Positions 1 to 9,150 are shown, counted from the stretch's first letter. The stretch: 64,000 nt of DNA from JAEUKA01 sp044228505 (GCA_044228505.1 JBGAUT010000009.1:62001-126000), one strand, 5' to 3'. Notes: generated from the letters alone by a model not told the origin. Made by a program: numbers and translations.

Positions 1-1520
1 GCTCCAGTGCAGCAGTTTTCTGTCGGCAATAGCCACTTTTCGGGAGGTGCCAGAAGGTACTCCCAGGTGTGCTCGATCATGATGCCGCGCTCTTGGCGTC
101 GGGTCGCAAACACCGGAGACAGCGCACCATGCTGCTCCAAAAGGGCGGCAGCGATTCCGCTGCGGACGGTCGATTGCCCGCTAAGATTGGGTCCGCTATC
201 GACATGGACCAGCGCGGCTTTGCCTTGGTGCTTGAGCAGATAACAGCAGCCTGCATAGCCGATCAGCGTCGGGTCTTCACCATAGAAAGGAACGGCTACG
301 ACTTCTCCGCCTTCACCGAAGGGCACGGACTGGCCGGGTCGCAGCGTGCGGACCTGCGTAAAGCCAAGGTGCAACAGGAGCAGCTCCGTACGAGGTACTA
401 GTACTTGGTTGCGATCCTGCTCAGGAACGTAGATCGGAACCTGTTTGGGAAGTCTCAGTAGCGTCGGTAAGTGGACATGATCCCAGTGATGATGGGTGAT
501 GAAGATCGCCGCGAGCGGAGGCAGTTCTTGTGGAAAAAGAGGCCGTTCCTCATCGCTTACGCTGGCGGGTGGGAGCCAGGGATCAACCAGAACAAACTGC
601 CCTCCCAGGTTCGCCAGCAGCGTCGCATGACCCAGGTGTATCACCGTTCCCGGTGGGATCTGCTCCGCGAGGTCGGAGTCTTTGGGTGCTGGAATCAGCA
701 GCCCCTGTGCCACAAGCTGATGCCATAACATGCGTGCCGTGGGGCCGAGCTGCGGAATCAGCTCGCGAACCGACTGGGTGGTGCAGCCGTGTTGCAATCG
801 CTCCAGCAGCTCAGCACAGCTCCGCAACGCGGCGTGATCGTGCTCGGTAGCTGGTCCCGTTTCACTGCGCAGCGGCAGGATGCGGGGCTCCATTCCCGCA
901 GATTCTGACTGTCGGTCGGGGAACATTCGCAGGGTTCGCAGCGGGTACTGAACCGTCTGTATTTGGAGCGGCCGATTCGCAGTGATCGCAAACGGAGCGG
1001 TCGTAAGGGTCAGGGCGTGCGAAAGATCCGGACTTTGTGCGAAGGCTTCCTGGCATAGCGCAGTCAGGACGTGCAGGGCTTGGGGAATTGGCAATGGCTG
1101 CTGTCGGCTGAGCGCGGCGCTGAGCATGTCGCGGTAGGCCTGCCGAAGCTGTTCCGCGAGTCGTTGCAGAGGGCCGAGGATCGCTGGCGGTATAAACAGA
1201 CTGATCGGAAGGGAGGACTGCGGACGGACCGATTGACCACGATGGCGCTGCGGCTGCGGCTCGATCTCAAGCACTGCGTACGGACTGAGCGCGACCTGCG
1301 GGGGCAGATCCTGTTCAGAGGGAATGTTGTGCAGGACTCCTGCGGAAAGCAGCTCGCGGAGCGCAGCCTCGTCAATGGCGTGGCCCATGTGTAGCTTTAG
1401 CAAGCTGTGAAGGAGTGCTTGGGATAGCGTAAGCTCGCGGTGGCCCACAAACGCCCGTGTGTACAGTCGCCCGGCAATCTCTTCTGTTTCGATACGAAGC
1501 TTGTCGGTAAGACCGAGCAC
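1..1520 (-). CDS. MBL-fold metallo-hydrolase, C-terminus cut off by window edge
   Basis: The minus-strand frame is open from a GTG at 1520 to the left edge, so the C-terminus lies outside. The zinc-binding signature HHHWDH (HxHxDH class) sits at about residues 342-347, followed by the beta-rich hydrolase core. The roughly 300 residues before it form a largely helical domain not typical of the minimal MBL fold. GTG 1520 is preferred because AAGGGA lies six bases upstream and the reading frame is clearly protein-like before the next start, ATG at 1388. It begins 20 bp after the stop of the glycine-rich repeat protein, so the two probably share a transcript. The substrate is unknown; the MBL superfamily covers many hydrolytic and oxidative reactions. 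Confidence 0.75.
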   Translation of the reverse strand, partial: MLGLTDKLRIETEEIAGRLYTRAFVGHRELTLSQALLHSLLKLHMGHAIDEAALRELLSAGVLHNIPSEQDLPPQVALSPYAVLEIEPQPQRHRGQSVRPQSSLPISLFIPPAILGPLQRLAEQLRQAYRDMLSAALSRQQPLPIPQALHVLTALCQEAFAQSPDLSHALTLTTAPFAITANRPLQIQTVQYPLRTLRMFPDRQSESAGMEPRILPLRSETGPATEHDHAALRSCAELLERLQHGCTTQSVRELIPQLGPTARMLWHQLVAQGLLIPAPKDSDLAEQIPPGTVIHLGHATLLANLGGQFVLVDPWLPPASVSDEERPLFPQELPPLAAIFITHHHWDHVHLPTLLRLPKQVPIYVPEQDRNQVLVPRTELLLLHLGFTQVRTLRPGQSVPFGEGGEVVAVPFYGEDPTLIGYAGCCYLLKHQGKAALVHVDSGPNLSGQSTVRSGIAAALLEQHGALSPVFATRRQERGIMIEHTWEYLLAPPEKWLLPTENCCTG

Positions 1521-1540
1521 AGGGCATCCCTTGGTGGATC

Positions 1541-2608
1541 TTACCAGCCAGTGATGGCGTTCCAGGCGCTACGGGCACCGCGACCCACGGCACCGGCGGC
1601 ATTGCTGATGCCACTGCCGACCGCAGAAGCAGCACTGCTGACGCCACGACCGACGGCGGAAGCACCACTAACAATGCCACTGCCGACTGCCGAAGCGGCG
1701 TTGCCGATGCCGCGACCGACGGCGGAAGCCCCATTTACGATGCCACTACCTACGGTGGAGGCGGCGTTGCCGATGCCACGACCGACCATGGACAGACCGC
1801 TGCCGACCGCCGAAGCGGCGTTGCCGATGCCGCGACCGACGCTGGCTAGGCCACTGCCAACGGCCGAAGCGGCGCGACCGGGACCACCGTGAGTGGCCCA
1901 GTCCCAAGCTCCCTCGATCCCTCGCTGCACCACTGATCCGGGTGCGTATCGGCCCATGCCAAGTCCATTCATAAGGACGTTGGTTCCCATGAGCGGCATC
2001 GTGAGCAGGTCGCCGATCGGGTTTTCCGTCTTGTAGTCAAACGACACCGGACCCGCATCGAAGCCGAAGCCGTACTCGCGGCGGCCATCGTGGTCGGCAT
2101 CACCGTAGTGGACACGGCCTGCGGCCCCGACACCGACCGATCCACCGAGGCGGATGAAGCGATCATCCGCGCTGTTTCTATCGCTGGTGCCATGGGATAC
2201 CGCGCCCTCGATGAGGTTGGCCTGGGCGCCAAGCTGCGCGGTGCTGCTGTTGAAGCTACCGTTGGCCGAAGCGTCGAGCGCACCGACCTCAAGGCCGAAG
2301 TTTCCGAGTGGGCCGCCGGGCTGGATGCCGAACTTGGCGACCTGGGCATCGGCCCCAAAACCGACGTTGGTTTCTCCGCCCTGATCGCGCCAGCCGCCAA
2401 AGTGGCCGTTGGCGGAGAGGACGTCGTATTGCGCACCGTCCGACTGACCATGGGCCAAGCCAATCCCTGTCGAAAAGCCGCGAGCGTTGCCGTGTTGATC
2501 GCGGTTGGCCGAGGCATAGGCATACGGTCCCGCAGCTTCGCCGTCCGCGCCATTGCGGTATGGGCTCGCGCCCGCAGTATCAGGCCTCAGATCCTCGAAG
2601 AACGTCAT
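1541..2608 (-). CDS. Glycine-rich protein with C-terminal hendecad-type repeats
   Basis: A 355-residue protein I do not recognise. Residues about 1-240 are Gly/Asp/Asn-rich, with beta-like segments such as GVGAAGRVHYGDADHDG and no signal peptide. The last third is two 18-residue and six 11-residue units built on ASAVGSG / ASAVGRG, ending in WNAITGW. Eleven and 18 residues are close to three and five alpha-helical turns, so the units could form one long helix with a Gly/Ala stripe, as in membrane-inserting or glycine-zipper helices. That is inference. The C-terminal DNA is repetitive, which could cause annotation in wrong frames. It is followed 20 bp later by the MBL-protein gene. Confidence 0.7.
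   Translation of the reverse strand: MTFFEDLRPDTAGASPYRNGADGEAAGPYAYASANRDQHGNARGFSTGIGLAHGQSDGAQYDVLSANGHFGGWRDQGGETNVGFGADAQVAKFGIQPGGPLGNFGLEVGALDASANGSFNSSTAQLGAQANLIEGAVSHGTSDRNSADDRFIRLGGSVGVGAAGRVHYGDADHDGRREYGFGFDAGPVSFDYKTENPIGDLLTMPLMGTNVLMNGLGMGRYAPGSVVQRGIEGAWDWATHGGPGRAASAVGSGLASVGRGIGNAASAVGSGLSMVGRGIGNAASTVGSGIVNGASAVGRGIGNAASAVGSGIVSGASAVGRGVSSAASAVGSGISNAAGAVGRGARSAWNAITGW
1565..1870 (-). repeat. In-frame coding repeat (2 x 54 bp + 6 x 33 bp)
   Basis: This segment encodes eight consecutive units starting AS(A/T)VG or AGAVG. Unit lengths in translation order are 18, 18, 11, 11, 11, 11, 11 and 11 residues. SG and RG variants alternate through the shorter units. The repeats are visible on the DNA and remain open in several frames, which explains overlapping spurious ORFs on both strands. 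Confidence 0.75.
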
Positions 2609-2716
2609 CGCTCCCTACTCCTTCAATGTGCGTCTTGCACCAAGTTATCGGGCACGCTTCCAAAAGATTGCGAGCGAAGCGCGACGCAACGCGAGAAGCA
2701 AAGCGATGCTCAGGGG

Positions 2717-3277
2717 TTACGCAGAGCGGACGGGGAGCTGCCACTGTGTGAGCACATCGAGGACTGGCTGGAGTTCTCTCAAGGTACCTTTTCCGAGTCG
2801 CACGGTGATGGCCGGCGCAGCTTGGATGATCAGCCAGCGGGGCAGCTCGGGCAGGGCATCGATGCGCATCCCATCGGTGTAGTCGATGGGCACGGCCACC
2901 TGCTGCACGCTCGAAAACGGGATGCTCCGCACGAGCTTGTCGCCATGGTGCTGGGTGATCGTGCCGAGCGAGCGATCAAGGACAAAGCGCCCGTGCTGTC
3001 GGCGGCGTGACGCGACCACCCCGAGCAGGATCGCGGCACCTACGAGCAGCAGACCCCCGCAGACCACCAGCGGCAGCCACTTCGACGTAAACAGCGCCGC
3101 CGTCCACTGCCCAAGTCCGAAGGTTGCGCACAGTCCACCGAGGAACCGCAACAGGCTGTTTATGCCGTGGCTTTCGCAGACACACTCGATCTGCTGTGGA
3201 TTCGGTTGCTGTGCCGTACCTGCTGGTGTCGATAGCAGCGTGACGGGGTGCTTGGGTGCAGGCTGGTCGATGGACAT
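2717..3277 (-). CDS. Two-TM inner-membrane protein of unknown function
   Basis: A 186-residue protein starting at ATG 3277; the upstream part of the longer open frame runs across the divergent promoter and the neighbour's coding strand. Two hydrophobic helices lie at about residues 42-62 and 67-88, followed by an RRRQ stop-transfer signal. A soluble beta-rich tail of about 95 residues (RFVLDRSLGTITQ, IPFSSVQQVAVP) resembles the small PH-like or bYdB-type domains that follow paired TM helices in bacteria, but I cannot assign it. It is divergent from the haem lipoprotein gene at 3387, with a 109-bp shared promoter region. Confidence 0.65.
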   Translation of the reverse strand: MSIDQPAPKHPVTLLSTPAGTAQQPNPQQIECVCESHGINSLLRFLGGLCATFGLGQWTAALFTSKWLPLVVCGGLLLVGAAILLGVVASRRRQHGRFVLDRSLGTITQHHGDKLVRSIPFSSVQQVAVPIDYTDGMRIDALPELPRWLIIQAAPAITVRLGKGTLRELQPVLDVLTQWQLPVRSA

Positions 3278-3386
3278 CGCGATGGGGGGTTCTGGGTGTG
3301 CCGGGAGAGTATGTCTTTTGCCACGTTCTGCGGTCAAGCTGCGGCCGTTTCTGCAACCGCTTTCGCTGTGTGCTAGGTTTGGGCCC

Positions 3387-3962
3387 GTGAACGCGAAACA
3401 GCTTGTTGGGATGGTTCTGATTTCGGCCTCTGCCGGATGTCCACAATCGGGGACTCCGGCTGCTCCACCGGCGCAAGTGGCCACGGTCGCAAAGGCGGTG
3501 GAAGTGGCTCCATCGGCTCCTGCGCAGGCTGAGCCGGATGGGCCCTGTACGCTAGATACGAAGCTGATTCCGGGGATTGCTGGGAGTCCGGGGCATCCGA
3601 TTCCTTCGACGATCAATCCCAACGGGAACAGCGAGCTGGCGCAGCTCATGCGGACCATGCAGGCCGATCTGAAACTGGCGCGAGAGGCGATCGAAAAGGG
3701 CGAAAAAGTGGGCCCGCTGTGGCCGCGTTTTCGCAAAATTCGTTGTTCCTGGCCGACCAATCAGGCGGATCGCAATGCGGCCTTCGACACAGCCGCGCAG
3801 AGCTATCTGTCGGCGGTGCAAGCGCTGGAATCCGCTCCTGTCAGTGAAGCCAAGACCGCATACGGAAGGGTGCTTGATGGCTGTCGCGCTTGTCACGAGC
3901 AGAGCTGTAGTGGTGCAATTCCAGCCATTGAGGCGCTGCGAATGACCACCAACGCCAAATAG
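3387..3962 (+). CDS. Cytochrome c-type haem lipoprotein
   Basis: GTG start at 3387 gives 191 residues. The N-terminus (about 18 residues, ending SASAGC) is a lipoprotein signal with Cys18 as the likely lipidation site. A Pro/Ala/Val-rich linker follows, then a mainly helical domain. CRACH (residues 166-170) is a CxxCH haem-binding motif near the C-terminus, and one haem near the C-terminus of a helical domain is the arrangement in cytochrome c'. It probably acts in the periplasm in electron transfer or gas binding. The extra Cys shortly after the haem motif (EQSC) is unusual. A longer upstream reading of this frame overlaps the divergent gene and was rejected. Confidence 0.7.
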   Translation: MNAKQLVGMVLISASAGCPQSGTPAAPPAQVATVAKAVEVAPSAPAQAEPDGPCTLDTKLIPGIAGSPGHPIPSTINPNGNSELAQLMRTMQADLKLAREAIEKGEKVGPLWPRFRKIRCSWPTNQADRNAAFDTAAQSYLSAVQALESAPVSEAKTAYGRVLDGCRACHEQSCSGAIPAIEALRMTTNAK

Positions 3963-4016
3963 GGACGAGTCTGATAGCCATCCAGAGAGGTCAATATGAG
4001 TACTTTGATAAGACTC

Positions 4017-4382
4017 TTATTGACTTTCCAGCCACGCTTGCCATAGCGCAGGCTGGTAGCCGATGGAGGATCGCTTTCCCCAGCGCACAATTGGTGTTTT
4101 GAGAAGGCGCGGATCTTCGAGTAGGAGCCGCTCGATGTCTTTATCGCCCAACAGAGAGTGCGCCAATCCGCGTGACTTGAAGCGCTCCGATTCACGATCG
4201 AGGAGTGCCACCCAACCAGACAACGCAGCGACGGACTTTAGCTCGCCTGGGCTCATCCCGCGCTCGCCGAGGTCGACCTCATGCAGTGGAACGCCTCGTT
4301 CCTTAAAGAACCGCTGCGCTTTGCGTGTTTCCGGACACTTGCGCGTTCCAAAGACTTGCCAAGCACTCCCTGTCTGCTTCAT
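4017..4382 (-). CDS. ArsC/Spx-family thioredoxin-fold protein
   Basis: A 121-residue protein, the usual length for the ArsC/Spx/YffB family. The N-terminal active-site segment reads FGTRKCPETRKAQRFF, with Cys16 and Arg19. The HEVDLGERGMSPGEL segment and the late KTPIVRWGKR segment match the family's loop with its invariant TP and nearby basic residues. Only one active-site Cys is present, so a glutaredoxin- or glutathione-linked mechanism is more likely than an intramolecular CXXC cycle. Whether it reduces arsenate is unknown; no ars genes are nearby. It lies 44 bp downstream of the FG-GAP lipoprotein and converges on the haem lipoprotein. Confidence 0.8.
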   Translation of the reverse strand: MKQTGSAWQVFGTRKCPETRKAQRFFKERGVPLHEVDLGERGMSPGELKSVAALSGWVALLDRESERFKSRGLAHSLLGDKDIERLLLEDPRLLKTPIVRWGKRSSIGYQPALWQAWLESQ

Positions 4383-4426
4383 CGCCGCTACATATCACGA
4401 CTTGTGCGCATTCAGTAACGTGCTCG

Positions 4427-6328
4427 CTATTTTCCGAAGTACAGATCGAGCAGTCCGCTGGTCGCGCTGTTTGTGGAAACGATACCGAGGGCTGCGATCG
4501 CAAGGTCGACTTTTCCGTCTTCGTCAAAGTCTGCCGTGGCAACCTGCGCAATACCCACTCCTCCCAGGCTGGTCGTTGGCGGAGGCAAGCTGCGGAAGAA
4601 GGGACTGCCATCGGAGGAAAACATAAATCCCAGGCTGCTCGCTTGCGCCTTGTCGGTGCTCCTAACCAAGAGCAGATCGAGGTGACTGTCGTTGCGAAGG
4701 CTGAAGGCGGTTCCCAGTCCGAATCCAGCACCCACCGTGTACACGAGCTTGCTGCGGCTCTGGCTGGGATTCAAAATCAGGTCGAGCTTGTCGTTGGTTG
4801 CACCGGCCTTACTGACGGGAGAAGGAACCGCTAGATCGACATCTCCGTTGCTGTCAAAGTCGCCCGCAATGACTGCCGAAGGTCTGCCACTTAGCTGGAT
4901 CAGGTTTGCCGGTGATAGGGTTCCGCTGCCGTTGTTTTTGATGAGCCGCAGGTTGCCCGGGCCTCCACCGAAGAGATCCTCACCCGTTGCGACGGCTACG
5001 TCGGATGGGCCACCGGAACCGGAGTACGCATGCATGGCCACCGGAACCGCAAAGGAAATGTCGACATAGCTCGGATTGTTAAACAGATTTCCCGTTGTGC
5101 CCGTACCTCTGAACCAGCGTACCGCTCCCTTGGGATAGCCAACTCCAGTGGTTACCGTGTCATTGGTCAGGACCAGCAGATCTGGGTATTGATCGGCGTT
5201 GATGGGTGCCATCAGCACGGCCGCAGCAGAGGACTCGAAGCCACCTAGCACCGTCGGACTGAGCTTGCTTCGGCTGAAGGTGCGGGCTGAAGTCTGTTCG
5301 TAGATCAGTACCTCACCATTTGACCAGGAGATGGCGCTACCTGAGACTCCGGCAGTACCGACCAGCAGCACTGGACGTCCCCCGGGGTTGGGGATTCCGA
5401 TCGTCACCGATCGGGGAAAAGCATCGAGCTTGTCTTCCAGAGAGACGCGGCCAAATTGGCCTTTGCCATCGCCATAGTAGATCGCGACAAAGCCAGGACT
5501 AGAGCTTGTTCGTAGTCCGGTCGCGGTTGCGTAGGCTCCGGCGATCACAATGTCAGCATGTCCATCATTGTCGAGATCGCCCGCAGCGATGGCGGTGTGT
5601 AAAGGAACCGCAACTTTTGTTGGGTCCATACTCGCGGCAGCGACAAGTGGTGCCTTGGCATGAGACAGACCAGGAATGCCGACGTTTACCCGCTGCGCAA
5701 TCGCGGTTCCATCGGTGTGTTTGATGGAAACAGAGAACTCTGGGAGCGTGCTTGGGAGTCCATCGGTCTCTATTACTGTGGATGATAGGAAGCGCACTGG
5801 TGTCAGGAAGCGGTTGGCGTCCGAGTCTGAGACCGAGTCGGTAGGCTCAAAGCCGCTGCCTTCCACCACCAGCTTGGGTTGACCCGTCGGTGTGTCAAAG
5901 GATAGCTGAGCGCTACAGATCGTCAGTCCTTTGGGACTACAGTAGTGAAGGTCCACTCGCGGCATCAGCGGAGTGAGTGACAGCGGAATCTCACTTTGGA
6001 TCGTGGCTAAGTCGGGAATCGTCGCCTTGCCTGCGGCCAGTCGACAGCTACTATTGCATGCAGAGACCTCGAACTCGGCACTCCCTTGGGTTCGTCCAAG
6101 GAGCTTAACTCCCAGGCGATACGGGCTCTGCTCTTCCGATGGTGGGAGGAAGACTCCGGTGTTTTCCGCAGGTTGGTCATCGACCTTGACCTGGGTCCGT
6201 AGCTCGGTGGTTGCGCGTGGGATTCCGGTCACGCTGAGCGCCACCGCAACATCACTCGGAGAGCATGATACCGTACTTAGCAGAGCGCTGTAACAGATGG
6301 TAGACAGAGTCCGAATGGGAGTCCGCAT
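4427..6328 (-). CDS. FG-GAP/VCBS-repeat lipoprotein
   Basis: A 633-residue exported protein. The N-terminus has a hydrophobic core ending LSTVSC, a lipobox with Cys22. Residues about 25-220 are beta-rich, with a Cys pair (ACNSSC). After that come several FG-GAP blades with calcium-binding DxDxDGxxD-type loops: GDLDNDGHADIVIAG, INADQYPDLLVL, GDFDSNGDVDLAVPSP and ADFDEDGKVDLAIAAL. Such repeats form a seven-bladed beta-propeller, here probably displayed on the cell surface. It begins 10 bp after the TPR-protein stop, so the two form an operon. No enzymatic motif is visible. Confidence 0.88.
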   Translation of the reverse strand: MRTPIRTLSTICYSALLSTVSCSPSDVAVALSVTGIPRATTELRTQVKVDDQPAENTGVFLPPSEEQSPYRLGVKLLGRTQGSAEFEVSACNSSCRLAAGKATIPDLATIQSEIPLSLTPLMPRVDLHYCSPKGLTICSAQLSFDTPTGQPKLVVEGSGFEPTDSVSDSDANRFLTPVRFLSSTVIETDGLPSTLPEFSVSIKHTDGTAIAQRVNVGIPGLSHAKAPLVAAASMDPTKVAVPLHTAIAAGDLDNDGHADIVIAGAYATATGLRTSSSPGFVAIYYGDGKGQFGRVSLEDKLDAFPRSVTIGIPNPGGRPVLLVGTAGVSGSAISWSNGEVLIYEQTSARTFSRSKLSPTVLGGFESSAAAVLMAPINADQYPDLLVLTNDTVTTGVGYPKGAVRWFRGTGTTGNLFNNPSYVDISFAVPVAMHAYSGSGGPSDVAVATGEDLFGGGPGNLRLIKNNGSGTLSPANLIQLSGRPSAVIAGDFDSNGDVDLAVPSPVSKAGATNDKLDLILNPSQSRSKLVYTVGAGFGLGTAFSLRNDSHLDLLLVRSTDKAQASSLGFMFSSDGSPFFRSLPPPTTSLGGVGIAQVATADFDEDGKVDLAIAALGIVSTNSATSGLLDLYFGK

Positions 6329-6338
6329 CGCTAGGCTC

Positions 6339-7046
6339 CTACTTAAAAGAGAAATCTACAAAGGGAGTGTCTGCTGGCGGCAGTGGAACTTGCTGACTTG
6401 AGACCACGCCACCAACGATACCAGCAACGGTACCGGCAACTACTACGGAGGCGATCACGCCCCAAAACCACGCCTTTTTGTACAGCGGACGGTTGTCCTT
6501 TTCGCGCTGCTCTCGCTCTTTGGCAAGCGCCTGCTTGGCCTCATCGAGTGCCTGCTCTGTCCAGGCCACGCGAGAGGAGAGCTGACTCGCCGCCTGTTCG
6601 GACTTCTGGCGCTCTAGTAGCAGGACTTCCATGTCATGAATGTAGGCGCGTGCTTCGGGCACCTGTGGGTGCTGGGGGGCCGCTTCCATGAACCTGCGAT
6701 AGCTGGTGATCGCCTCGGAGGCGCGTCCAGCTCGACGATTGGCGGTGCCAAGGTTGAACAAGTGGACGGGATCCGCAGAGACCGCACACACTTGTTCCAT
6801 GAGCAGCGCCGATTCGTAGTAACGACCTCCGACATACAGGCGTCGTGCCTCGTTTAGCTTGGTGGCGAGGCTTTGTCCATCTCCTGAGTAGCCGTTTGGT
6901 GCGGGCTCGCTGGTGCTGGAGCGTGCGGGCTCTCCTTTTGCACCAGCAGCAGCGACTGCACTGGGAACGCTCATGAGTAGGCTACATAAGATCAGACTGT
7001 ACACATCCCCATGCTGGAGCGATGAACAGAGAGCGGCGCTTCTCAC
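6339..7046 (-). CDS. TPR protein with signal peptide and C-terminal TM anchor
   Basis: A 235-residue protein from GTG 7046, preceded by a GGGGGA Shine-Dalgarno-like stretch. Residues about 15-34 form a signal peptide (LLMSVPSAVAAA). TPR-like helices at about 65-150 include LFNLGTANRRAGRASEAITSY. A charged coiled coil covers about 150-185. A KKAWFWGVIASVVVAG transmembrane helix follows and the protein ends in a short tail. This order, TPR then coiled coil then KKAWFW helix, is a recurring myxobacterial arrangement. It is the first gene of an operon with the FG-GAP lipoprotein 10 bp downstream, suggesting a joint role at the envelope. Confidence 0.8.
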   Translation of the reverse strand: MRSAALCSSLQHGDVYSLILCSLLMSVPSAVAAAGAKGEPARSSTSEPAPNGYSGDGQSLATKLNEARRLYVGGRYYESALLMEQVCAVSADPVHLFNLGTANRRAGRASEAITSYRRFMEAAPQHPQVPEARAYIHDMEVLLLERQKSEQAASQLSSRVAWTEQALDEAKQALAKEREQREKDNRPLYKKAWFWGVIASVVVAGTVAGIVGGVVSSQQVPLPPADTPFVDFSFK

Positions 7047-7260
7047 GACTCAGATCCCCCGAATACTACGCAGCAAGTGTACCGTGTCGCCGCTCAAAGC
7101 TCCACGGTCCTACCGTTCATCGTCGGTGGTTCCAGCGTACTGGGGTGCCCGATTCGATTCGGCTCGGGCTGGGATTCTTGCCAGTGCGCCGCTGGGTCAA
7201 ATACTCCGATCGGTCATATATTAGTCATATGAAATGATTAATATGTAGCCGCTGGATGGA

Positions 7261-7986
7261 CTAGCGCAGGAAGGCTCGCCCTTGCTGGTAGCCTTCCTCG
7301 ATTGCGTAGTTCATGCGGTCGACATCAAAGTCCCATGAGCCCACGGTGAGTGGTCGACTCGGTTTGATCACGTGGAGCTTGGCTCCGTGGACCATTGGAT
7401 AAAAGCCCTTGTGCACAAGGGTTTTGTTAACGGTTCCCTCGGCGGATGTGACAACCGCAATGATCTCTGTGGCCCCCCGCTCAGCGAGTATCTCGACCGG
7501 GAGGTTATCGACCGCACCCCCATCGAGCAGCCACTCCCCACCGACTCTCACCGGGCGACCGTACAGAATCGGGAAGAAGCACGAACCCATCAGCGGTTCG
7601 ATCAAATCGGGCTCCTGCCGACTTGAAAAGACAATTCGGGACAGATCCCGCAGCCGCGTCGCAACGATCAGCGCCTCGGTAGAAGCGCTGCGGAGATCGA
7701 GGCTTCCCAGGTTATCGGTGATCGCCGTGCGTACGATGTGGCTCATGTCGAACGGCGAACGGTTCCACAGTAGGCGTCGCAGCGAGATCACCTTCCGACC
7801 CGCCAGCGCTCGCCACATGGTCGGCAGATGAGCTGCTTTGTTTGCCGCCATGGCCGCCGCGCACAGCGATCCCGAAGATGCTCCCGAAGCGAGAGCTACC
7901 GTCAAATTCCCTTCCGAAAGCGCAGCCGCCACCCCGGTGTGAAACGCGGCTCGGCACGCGCAGCCTTCAAACGCGATTCCTAACAT
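7261..7986 (-). CDS. Patatin-like phospholipase
   Basis: A 241-residue protein from ATG 7986. The patatin catalytic dyad is present: nucleophile Ser37 in GASSG, and the Asp of LLDGGAVDN at about residue 161. The N-terminal oxyanion region reads FEGCACRAAFHTGV, where the usual glycine-rich loop is replaced by EGCAC, which is atypical. The rest follows the family (PLMGSCFFPILYGRPV). It is predicted to hydrolyse acyl chains from lipids. AGGAG lies 13 nt before the ATG, a slightly long spacing. The longer open frame upstream overlaps the divergent FGE gene and was rejected. A cytoplasmic location is likely as no signal is seen. Confidence 0.85.
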   Translation of the reverse strand: MLGIAFEGCACRAAFHTGVAAALSEGNLTVALASGASSGSLCAAAMAANKAAHLPTMWRALAGRKVISLRRLLWNRSPFDMSHIVRTAITDNLGSLDLRSASTEALIVATRLRDLSRIVFSSRQEPDLIEPLMGSCFFPILYGRPVRVGGEWLLDGGAVDNLPVEILAERGATEIIAVVTSAEGTVNKTLVHKGFYPMVHGAKLHVIKPSRPLTVGSWDFDVDRMNYAIEEGYQQGRAFLR

Positions 7987-8089
7987 GCGGTGATCTTTGC
8001 TCCTACCAGCACGCACGAGTCTAGCCGACAAAGTCCCTTCGGAGCGGGGTTGACGGGCGTGCGCTGAATCGGTTTTGATAAGTTCACAG

Positions 8090-9124
8090 ATGAAAGCTGC
8101 TTCTCTAGTGCCTTGTCGTCCGGGCTGGACCTGGCGACTTCCGGCGGTAGGGTTGCTCGCCGGGGGGCTTCTGCTGAACCTGTCCTGCGAGCACCGTGCC
8201 GCCACCGCCAAATCTCGTCCACGTAAGGCGGTCAAAGTGGCGACGCTAAAGGTCTTTGCCGAGGCACCCAGTGATGAGCCGCCACCGACGGGCTTTTTGG
8301 CCAGCGGCGAGGCGCAGCCTGACAAAAATGATCCCAAGGCGACGATCACCAAGTTGGCGACGACGGAAGTGCCGTGTGGCAAGGATTCGCCACCGGGTAT
8401 GGTCTGTATTCCGGGTGGGCCATTTTTTCGTGGCAACGACCACGGCGGCAAGCCTGATGAGCGGCCGAAAATGCGGATCACGGTGAGCCCGTTTTTCATG
8501 GACACCACCGAGGTCACAAACGAGCAGTACTTCCGCTGCGTCGAAGCCGGCAAGTGTGAGCCACCGATCAAGCACTTTGGTTTGTACGTCAAGCCGAAGC
8601 AGCCGGTGGTGGCGGTAAGTTGGTATCAGTCCTACGATTTCTGCCACTACGCGGGCAAGCGGTTGCCGACGGAGGCTGAGTGGGAAAAGGCGGCCCGTGG
8701 TCCCGAGGGCGACGCCTATCCGTGGGGCAACGATCCGCCCAACTGCAAGCTCGCCGTGTACGAGGAACCGCTCGGCGCCAAAGGTTGCGGCACGGGCACG
8801 ACCCAGGATGTCGGGACGCGGGGCGCGTTCCGGTATGGCCTGTACGACATGGCGGGCAATAGCTGGGAGTGGGTCAACGACTGGAAGACCGACTGCTACC
8901 ACGGCTGCTCGCACGAGTGCGGCGCGGCCTGCGACGGACCCGACCCGCAAGGGCCGTGTGGTGGCGGACCGAAGTACTGCAAAGGGGTGTCCGAAAAGCT
9001 GCTCAAGGGCGGCTCGTGGTACTTCACCGGCGATCGCATGCGTGGGGCCGAGCGACGCGGAGTGCCTCCGTCGAATCGCGGGCCGCACCGGCTCGGTTTC
9101 CGCTGCGCCAAGTCCATCGAGTAA
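8090..9124 (+). CDS. FGE/SUMF1-domain lipoprotein
   Basis: A 344-residue protein starting at ATG 8090; a TTG five codons earlier is possible. The signal ends LLLNLSC, a lipobox. After a Pro/Lys linker, residues about 95-344 are a formylglycine-generating-enzyme fold: MVCIPGGPFFRG, DTTEVTNEQY, RLPTEAEWEKAARG, DMAGNSWEWVNDW, KGGSWYF and RLGFRC. In this family the fold may oxidise Cys to formylglycine, or serve as a carbohydrate- or partner-binding module. A Cys-rich insert (CYHGCSHECGAAC) between WEW and the GGSW motif is unusual. No sulfatase gene is nearby, so enzymatic activity is not established. Divergent from the patatin gene. Confidence 0.88.
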   Translation: MKAASLVPCRPGWTWRLPAVGLLAGGLLLNLSCEHRAATAKSRPRKAVKVATLKVFAEAPSDEPPPTGFLASGEAQPDKNDPKATITKLATTEVPCGKDSPPGMVCIPGGPFFRGNDHGGKPDERPKMRITVSPFFMDTTEVTNEQYFRCVEAGKCEPPIKHFGLYVKPKQPVVAVSWYQSYDFCHYAGKRLPTEAEWEKAARGPEGDAYPWGNDPPNCKLAVYEEPLGAKGCGTGTTQDVGTRGAFRYGLYDMAGNSWEWVNDWKTDCYHGCSHECGAACDGPDPQGPCGGGPKYCKGVSEKLLKGGSWYFTGDRMRGAERRGVPPSNRGPHRLGFRCAKSIE

Positions 9125-9150
9125 AGGCGGACATGGGCGACGGAGTGCAA

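Noticed and set aside
2886..3386. N-terminal extension of the haem-lipoprotein frame
   Set aside because: It covers the divergent promoter and the opposite gene. The GTG at 3387 gives a proper lipoprotein signal.
3963..4016. Possible factor-independent terminator between convergent genes
   Set aside because: Only weak stems and no T tract are visible.
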